This document shows positions 58,840-64,000 of a DNA stretch of 64,000 bases, piece by piece; the stretch's first letter is position 1, and each line of letters opens with the position of its first letter. The stretch is taken from the NCBI RefSeq assembly GCF_007556595.1, contig NZ_VJNB01000007.1, positions 1-64,000 of the forward strand, written 5' to 3'. The DNA comes from Tepidimonas alkaliphilus (GTDB taxonomy: Bacteria > Pseudomonadota > Gammaproteobacteria > Burkholderiales > Burkholderiaceae_C). The position numbers and the translations under genes are program-made. The notes below the pieces were generated by a model. That model was not told where the DNA came from. It saw only the letters and a list, made by a program, of their open reading frames with translations, and did not search any database.

Positions 58840-59610
58840 TCAACTGGCGACGCGGCTGGCGCGCAGCGCCACTTGCTCGTCCACCGTCAACGCCACCTTG
58901 TCGCGCACGTAGAGCGGCTGCGCGCCGTGCGCGCCGACGCAGCGCCCAGCCGCCACACCCGCAGCCGCCAGGCGCAGCAAGGCGCGCGCGCACGGCAGCG
59001 TCGCGCCACCGGCCTCGGTGCGCCACGCTGGGGGTAGCCGCTCGCCATAGACGCCGGCGACGTTGCCGGCGTGCAGCGCGCCGCACTCTTGCGGCAGATC
59101 CTCGGGGCGGCGCAGGTGCGGGCCGTCCAGTTCGCGCCAACCGAGCGCGGCGTCCCAAGCGTAGCGGGCCACGTAGACCTCGTCCATGCGCGCGTCCAGC
59201 GCCGCGTGCACGGTGAGCTGCACGGCGGCCGGCGCGTGGCGCGCGCGCGCGGCCTCCGCCACCGCCAGCAGGGTGCCCAGCGGCAGCACCGGCACCCCGC
59301 CAGGCCGTGCCCCGGCGGCCAGCCCCTGCACCACCGCGCAGGCGGTGCGCAGCCCGGTGAACGAGCCCGGCCCGTGGCCGAAGACGATGCCGTCCAGCTC
59401 CGCCAACCGCCAGCCGACGCGCTGCAGCAGCGCCATGATCGAGGGCAGCAGCGTCGCCGACGCCTGCGCGCCGCCCTCGCCTTCGTGCCACGCGAGCGGC
59501 TCGGCGACCCCGGCCGCGCCGACGGCCACGCTCAGCGCCGAGGCGCTCGTGTCCAGCGCCAGCCAGCGCTGCAGGCCGGGGCGCAGGATCGGGGTCGCGG
59601 CTGTGTCCAT
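58840..59610 (-). CDS. tsaB: tRNA threonylcarbamoyladenosine biosynthesis protein TsaB
   Basis: TsaB of 256 residues: WLALDTSASALSVAVG at the N-terminus, FGHGPGSFTGLRTACAVVQGLA (dimerisation and nucleotide region) and LDARMDEVYVARY. It partners TsaD in making t6A37 on ANN-decoding tRNAs. The ATG at 59610 was chosen over an upstream start. Confidence 0.92.
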   Translation of the reverse strand: MDTAATPILRPGLQRWLALDTSASALSVAVGAAGVAEPLAWHEGEGGAQASATLLPSIMALLQRVGWRLAELDGIVFGHGPGSFTGLRTACAVVQGLAAGARPGGVPVLPLGTLLAVAEAARARHAPAAVQLTVHAALDARMDEVYVARYAWDAALGWRELDGPHLRRPEDLPQECGALHAGNVAGVYGERLPPAWRTEAGGATLPCARALLRLAAAGVAAGRCVGAHGAQPLYVRDKVALTVDEQVALRASRVAS

Positions 59611-59803
59611 GACGGCGATTATCCTCGGTGAGGGTGCAGCGAAGCGCGGGTCGGCATCCACGGCCAGTCCTCTGACATCTTCGTGTTACGGCAAGGCCAA
59701 CGTCGGTCTGCCGTCCCAGGGTGGGCGACAGCTTTGCTAGACTCCCGCGGCAAGCGGCGCCCTTTCTACGGCGCCGGCCTGTTCGGATTGCGTAGGAGGA
59801 GCC

Positions 59804-60346
59804 GTGTCCCACCCCGACCTCGCCCAGTCGCGCGCGCCCGCCGGTCTGTCGCTGCGCGAGCGCTGGCCGATGATGACGCTGTATGAGCGCTTTGAGCAGG
59901 TGGTGGCGATCATTTTGTCGGCGGTGATCGCGGTCATCATCGTGACGTCGCTGGTGCAGCTGATCCGCGTCGTCTTCACGCTGCTGGTGCTGGATGCGTT
60001 CAACCCGCTCGACCACACGGTGTTCCAGACCGTGTTTGGCATGATCATGACGCTGCTGATCGCGATGGAGTTCAAGCACTCCATCGTGCGCGTCGTCATG
60101 GGCCACGACAGCATCGTGCAGGTCAAGACGGTGGTGCTGATCGCGCTGATTGCGCTGTCGCGCAAGTTCGTGATCCTGGATCCGCAAACGTCGCCAGCCA
60201 AAGTGGCGGCGTTGTCAGGCGCGGCGCTGGCGCTGGGCATCGTCTACTGGCTGATGCGCGAGCGCGACCAGCGGGCGCTGGAGGCGCAACAGGCCGCGGC
60301 CCGCGCCGCCAAAGAGGAGCATGCGCATGGCGATGCAGGACGCTAG
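59804..60346 (+). CDS. PsiE-like phosphate-starvation-inducible membrane protein
   Basis: A 180-residue membrane protein with about four helices and the PsiE core (FGMIMTLLIAMEFKHSIVRVV, VLIALIALSRKFVILD). Function in phosphate starvation is by family name only. The start is GTG with GGAGGA before it. Its 3' end overlaps the HtrA gene by 20 nt. In the 5' gap a TGCTAGACT extended -10-like element stands around 59733, with no clear -35. Confidence 0.8.
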   Translation: MSHPDLAQSRAPAGLSLRERWPMMTLYERFEQVVAIILSAVIAVIIVTSLVQLIRVVFTLLVLDAFNPLDHTVFQTVFGMIMTLLIAMEFKHSIVRVVMGHDSIVQVKTVVLIALIALSRKFVILDPQTSPAKVAALSGAALALGIVYWLMRERDQRALEAQQAAARAAKEEHAHGDAGR

Positions 60347-61505
60347 CCCCCACGGAAGCCGGCCCGCCGCGCCGCGCGGCGATCCAGTGGTGCGCCGGTT
60401 GCTGTGGCTGGCGCTGCTGGTGGCGCTGCTGATGGCGTGGTGGCGCTTGCTGCCTGGGCTGGCTCAGCGTTGGACGCCCGCCGCGCCCGCGCCAGCGGCC
60501 GAGCGCACCGTCACGCCGCGCGGCGACCTGGCCGCCGACGAACGCGCCACCATCGAGCTGTTCGAGAAGGCGCGCGACTCGGTCGTCTTCATCTCCACCG
60601 CGCAGGTGGTGCGCGATGCCTGGACGCGCAACGTCTGGGAGGTGCCGCGCGGCACCGGCTCCGGCTTCATCTGGGACGACGCCGGCCACGTCGTCACCAA
60701 CTACCACGTCATCGAGGGGGCGTCGTCGGCCACCGTGCGGCTCGCGGACGGGCGCGACTACCGCGCCGCGCTGGTGGGGGCCTCGCCGGCGCACGACATT
60801 GCGGTGCTGCGCATCGGGGTGGGCTTCAAGCGCCCGCCGCCGGTGCCGGTGGGCACCAGCCACGACCTGAAGGTCGGGCAGAAGGTGTTTGCGATCGGCA
60901 ACCCGTTCGGGCTGGACTGGACGCTGACCACTGGCATCGTCTCGGCGCTGGACAGGACGCTCGACGGCGGTCCCGGCAAGCCGCCGATCGAGCACCTGAT
61001 CCAGACCGACGCGGCGATCAACCCCGGCAACTCCGGCGGGCCGCTGCTCGATTCGGCTGGTCGGCTGATCGGCATCAACACCGCGATCTACAGCCCGTCG
61101 GGCGCCTCGGCCGGCATCGGCTTTGCGGTGCCGGTGGACACGGTGGCGCGCGTGGTGCCGCAGCTGATCCAGCACGGGCGCTACGTGCGCCCGGCGCTGG
61201 GCATCGAGGTGGACGAGACGCTCAATCAGCGACTGGCCGCCGCCACTGGCGTGGAGGGGGTCTATGTGCTGCGCGTGCAGCCGCGCGGCGCGGCGGAGCA
61301 GGCCGGGCTGCAGGGCGTGCGCATGACGCCCGAGGGCCTGGTGCCGGGCGACGTGATCGTGGCAGTGGAGGGCAAGCCCGTCAGCGGCGTCGGCCCGCTG
61401 CTGGCGCGGCTGGACGACTTCCGCGTTGGCGACACCGTGCGGCTGAGCGTGCGCCGCGGCGAGCAGACGCGCGAGGTGACGGTGACGCTGCAGCCGGGCG
61501 TTTAA
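60327..61505 (+). CDS. Trypsin-like serine protease, HtrA/DegP family
   Basis: A 392-residue membrane-anchored protease: one N-terminal helix (about 24-43), catalytic triad His127 (TNYHVIEG), Asp157 (AHDIAVLRI) and Ser236 (NPGNSGGPL), then a single PDZ domain (about 290-390). This layout resembles DegS. Likely a periplasmic quality-control or stress-signalling protease. The ATG at 60327 is seven bases from GAGGAG, better spaced than 60321. Confidence 0.93.
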   Translation: MAMQDASPHGSRPAAPRGDPVVRRLLWLALLVALLMAWWRLLPGLAQRWTPAAPAPAAERTVTPRGDLAADERATIELFEKARDSVVFISTAQVVRDAWTRNVWEVPRGTGSGFIWDDAGHVVTNYHVIEGASSATVRLADGRDYRAALVGASPAHDIAVLRIGVGFKRPPPVPVGTSHDLKVGQKVFAIGNPFGLDWTLTTGIVSALDRTLDGGPGKPPIEHLIQTDAAINPGNSGGPLLDSAGRLIGINTAIYSPSGASAGIGFAVPVDTVARVVPQLIQHGRYVRPALGIEVDETLNQRLAAATGVEGVYVLRVQPRGAAEQAGLQGVRMTPEGLVPGDVIVAVEGKPVSGVGPLLARLDDFRVGDTVRLSVRRGEQTREVTVTLQPGV

Positions 61506-61516
61506 GGGCAAGGCCG

Positions 61517-62698
61517 TCAGCGCCGCACCACCACCAGGCCCTTGAGGTACTCGCCTTCCGGGAAGGCCAGCCCCACCGGATGGTCCGGCGCGCCGCCGTG
61601 GCGCGCCAGGATCGCCGCCTCCACCCCGGCTTCGTGCGCCGCGCTGGCGACGATCTTCTGGAACAGCTCCACGCCGACGGCGCCGGAGCACGAGTAGGTC
61701 AGCAGCAACCCGCCGGGCGGCAGCAGCTTGAACGCCAGCCGGTTGACGTCCTTGTAGGCGCGCGCGGCGCGCTCCAGGTGCGCGGCGCTGGGGGCGAGCT
61801 TGGGCGGGTCGAGCACGATCAAGTCGAAGCGTCGCCCCTCGGCAACAAAGGCGCGCAGCGTGGCGTTGACGTCGGCGTCCAGCCACGTGCAGCGCGCCTC
61901 ATCCAGGCCGTTGAGCGCCACGTGCGCCCGCGCGCGCTGCAGCGCCGGGGCGCTCGAATCGACCGAGACGACGTGGCGCGCGCCGCCGCTGAGCGCCGCC
62001 AGCGTGAAGCCACCGGTGTAGCAGTAGGCGTTGAGCACCTCGGCGCAGCCGAAGCGGCGCACCAGTTCGGCGCAGGCGCGGCGGCTGTCGCGCTGGTCGA
62101 GGTAGTAGCCGGTCTTGTGGCCGGTGGCCACATCCAGCGTCAGCCGCCAGCCGTGCTCGCGGATCGTCACCTCGGTGGGGCCGCCGCCGCGCAGCCAGCC
62201 GGTCACCGGGGGCAGCCCCTCGAGCTGGCGCACGCCGCTGTCGGAGCGCTCGTAAAGACGGGCGCAGCCGGTGAGTTGGATGAGCAAATCCGCCAGCCGA
62301 TCTTTGTGCCGCTCCACGCCGCTGGCCCCAAACTGGGCCACCAGGGTGTCGGCATAGCGATCCACGATCAGCCCCGGCAGGCCGTCGGATTCACCGTGAA
62401 CCAAGCGCACGCCGTCGCTGTCGATCGCCAGCCGCGCGCGCAGATCCAGCGCCGCGCGCAGCCGCCGCTCGAAGAACGCAGCGTCGATGCGCTCGGCTTC
62501 TTCGAAACTCCACGCCCGCACCCGGATGCGCGACGCTGGCGCATACGCCCCCCACGCAAGGAAGCGGCCGTCAACCGCCTCCACCCGCACCGTCTCGCCC
62601 AAGTCAGCACGCCCGCTTTCCATCGCGGTGTCGAACACCCACGGGTGGCGGCGCAGCAGCGAGCGTTCTTTGCCCGCCTTCAATCGGATCGTCTTCAT
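61517..62698 (-). CDS. rlmI: 23S rRNA cytosine-C5 methyltransferase, RlmI type
   Basis: A 393-residue SAM methyltransferase: an N-terminal PUA-like region (IRLKAGKERSLLRRHPWVF), then the Rossmann core (EVLNAYCYTGGFTLAALSGG) with DLIVLDPPKLAPS and TYSCSGAVGVELF. By family it makes m5C1962 in 23S rRNA. The ATG at 62698 starts the PUA region. Confidence 0.9.
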   Translation of the reverse strand: MKTIRLKAGKERSLLRRHPWVFDTAMESGRADLGETVRVEAVDGRFLAWGAYAPASRIRVRAWSFEEAERIDAAFFERRLRAALDLRARLAIDSDGVRLVHGESDGLPGLIVDRYADTLVAQFGASGVERHKDRLADLLIQLTGCARLYERSDSGVRQLEGLPPVTGWLRGGGPTEVTIREHGWRLTLDVATGHKTGYYLDQRDSRRACAELVRRFGCAEVLNAYCYTGGFTLAALSGGARHVVSVDSSAPALQRARAHVALNGLDEARCTWLDADVNATLRAFVAEGRRFDLIVLDPPKLAPSAAHLERAARAYKDVNRLAFKLLPPGGLLLTYSCSGAVGVELFQKIVASAAHEAGVEAAILARHGGAPDHPVGLAFPEGEYLKGLVVVRR

Positions 62699-62731
62699 GG
62701 GGGCGGATTGTCCCACCCCGCATGCTGGCTC

Positions 62732-63160
62732 TCAGGGCCGCAGATACACAAAGCCTTCGCGCGCTTGCAGCTTGGCCACTTCGGCCACGCCCGACGGCAC
62801 GACCTTGGCTTCCGGCACGAGCTTGTTGGCATCGATGCGGCGCGCCACCAGCGTGTTGTTGCAGACGCGGAACTCTACGCCGCGGTTGGCCAGCTCGGCG
62901 ATCGCGCCGGCAAACGGCTGATCTTGCTGGTTGGTCGCGCCTTCCAGCAAGAAATCGATGCCCAGCCCGTGCGCCACGACCACGATTTTGGCGGAGGGGT
63001 CGGCATTCAGATGGTTGCGGATGTTGCCGATGGCCCGCGTGGCTTGCGGAATGCCTTCGCTCAAGTGGTACACCACTTTGATCGGCTCGGCAGCCTGCGC
63101 GGTCATTGTCAGCGTCAGGGATGCCAGCCACATCATCCAGCAGCGCCATAGTTTGAGCAC
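62732..63160 (-). CDS. DsrE-family protein with signal peptide
   Basis: A 142-residue protein with an N-terminal signal ending MTAQAAEPIKVVYHL and a DsrE/DsrF-like fold (VAHGLGIDFLLEG, IAELANRGVEFRVCNNTL). It may take part in periplasmic sulfur handling, but no partners are near. The start is GTG at 63160 with AAGGAG eight bases upstream. A single cysteine is conserved in the expected place. Confidence 0.85.
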   Translation of the reverse strand: MLKLWRCWMMWLASLTLTMTAQAAEPIKVVYHLSEGIPQATRAIGNIRNHLNADPSAKIVVVAHGLGIDFLLEGATNQQDQPFAGAIAELANRGVEFRVCNNTLVARRIDANKLVPEAKVVPSGVAEVAKLQAREGFVYLRP

Positions 63161-63232
63161 GATGCGGTCTCCTTTCGCTCCTTGCACGTCAAACGGACAG
63201 ATCCGCGCTGGCGGATCATGCTTTGACAATTG

Positions 63233-64000
63233 TCAGCTGTTTGGCTGCCCCTGACCAGCGCGGGGTTTCCCGCAAGCGGCTGCTGGCGGCTGCGGGGCTG
63301 GGCTGCTGGCGCGATGCTGCGCGCGCGGGTGAGCCGCCTCATAGACGCGGCTTAAGTGTTGAAAATCCAAGCGCGTGTAAAGCTGCGTGCTGGCGATGCT
63401 GGCGTGCCCGAGCAGCTCTTGCACCCCGCGCAAATCGCCGCTGGATTGCAGCACATGGCTGGCGCAGCTGTGGCGCAGCATGTGCGGGTGGACGTGGATG
63501 GCGAGTCCGGCCTGACGCGCCAGGGCGGCCAGGGCCCGCCGCGCCACTTGGGGGGTCAGCCGCGCGCCGCGCGCGCCGACAAACAGCGCGGGTTGCGACG
63601 CCGCCGCGCCGAGCCAGGCCGCGCGCGCCTGCAGCCAGTCGCGCAGCGCGGCCTGGGCCGCCACCCCCACCGGCACCGAGCGCCATTTGCCGCCTTTGCC
63701 GCACACGTGCACTTCGGCGCTGTCCAAATCGACCCAGCCGCGCGCGCTGGGGCTGGGGTGGATGTCCAGCCCTAGCAGCTCGCCCAAGCGCAAGCCGCTG
63801 CTGTAGAGCAGTTCGGCCATGGCCCGATCGCGCAGGCGCAGCGGCTCATCCTGCGGCTCGCCGCTGGCCGACTGGACGAGCTGCAACGCCTGCTCCACCG
63901 ACAGCGCTTTGGGCAGCGCCCGCGACGCCTTGGGCGCGCGCACGCCAGTGACCGGGTGCGCGTCCATCCAGCCTTGCCTCCCCACCCAACGGTAGAAGCC
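63233..64000 (-). CDS. xerC: Tyrosine recombinase XerC, N-terminus outside the window
   Basis: The C-terminal 250-odd residues of XerC, which resolves chromosome dimers at dif with XerD. All catalytic residues are present: Arg in GLRLGELLGL, His-x-x-Arg in HPHMLRHSCAS, His in LLGHASI and Tyr in STQLYTRLD. The frame is open to the window edge and reads GFYRWVGRQGW, part of the N-terminal domain. The C-terminal tail after YEAAHPRAQ is longer than usual by about 25 residues. Confidence 0.9.
   Translation of the reverse strand, partial: GFYRWVGRQGWMDAHPVTGVRAPKASRALPKALSVEQALQLVQSASGEPQDEPLRLRDRAMAELLYSSGLRLGELLGLDIHPSPSARGWVDLDSAEVHVCGKGGKWRSVPVGVAAQAALRDWLQARAAWLGAAASQPALFVGARGARLTPQVARRALAALARQAGLAIHVHPHMLRHSCASHVLQSSGDLRGVQELLGHASIASTQLYTRLDFQHLSRVYEAAHPRAQHRASSPAPQPPAAACGKPRAGQGQPNS

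Overview
The window is about 64 kb of GC-rich, densely coded chromosome from a betaproteobacterium of the order Burkholderiales, most like the Comamonadaceae and related thermophilic genera such as Tepidimonas. The genus is a guess. The order is supported by a ribosomal protein S3 with a long basic C-terminal tail, a permease-less PTS (EIIA-Man, HPr, EI) together with PtsN and HPr kinase, fur divergent from bamE, and glnE divergent from a YhdP-type AsmA protein. No rRNA, tRNA, insertion sequence, prophage or CRISPR array was seen. A tuf 3' end opens the window and a xerC fragment closes it.

Layout. 1-5505: end of the str operon (tuf, rpsJ) and the first part of the S10 operon (rplC to rpsQ), separated by a fused terminator and promoter. 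5602-8491: peroxiredoxin, GNAT, cytochrome b561 with a c'-type cytochrome, and a TlpA-like lipoprotein. 8557-15310: a signalling locus with a lone receiver, a 1797-residue CHASE/PAS hybrid kinase and a diguanylate cyclase. 15338-18833: a thioredoxin-like protein, a lipoprotein and the ptsM-ptsH-ptsI operon. 19004-27683: fadD behind a palindromic operator, mtnN, corA, hpf-ptsN-hprK, fur, bamE, dapB and a dienelactone hydrolase. 27825-38652: leuS-lptE and holA, which are usually adjacent in this group, are separated by a chemoreceptor, mgtC, mgtE and an arginase. 38690-49701: gpx, glnE, yhdP, nitrilase, mltA and pfkA. 49857-57372: a complete peptide ABC importer followed by a second chemoreceptor with a 19-C homopolymer at its start. 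57276-64000: udg-rimI-tsaB, a PsiE-like protein, an HtrA protease, rlmI, a DsrE protein and xerC.

Most notable region. On the minus strand, about 525 nt of leader RNA lies between an extended -10 promoter (35885-35893) and mgtE. It carries several hairpins and a 49-codon ORF with an ideal Shine-Dalgarno, whose product begins MDPDPEPEPEPEP. This acidic-residue/proline alternation is the kind of nascent chain that destabilises ribosomes at low Mg2+, as in enterobacterial MgtL upstream of mgtA. Downstream of that ORF, a perfect 10-bp stem buries the mgtE Shine-Dalgarno, and its 5' arm can also pair with the Shine-Dalgarno of the leader ORF. The simplest reading is a Mg2+-responsive, leader-peptide-controlled riboregulator of an mgtE-mgtC operon. 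I know of no description of one for mgtE in betaproteobacteria. The sequence features are seen directly; the mechanism is inferred.

Second in interest is the C(19) tract two codons after the likely start of the chemoreceptor at 55714. Gain or loss of a single C leads to early stop codons, which is the classic design of a phase-variable gene.
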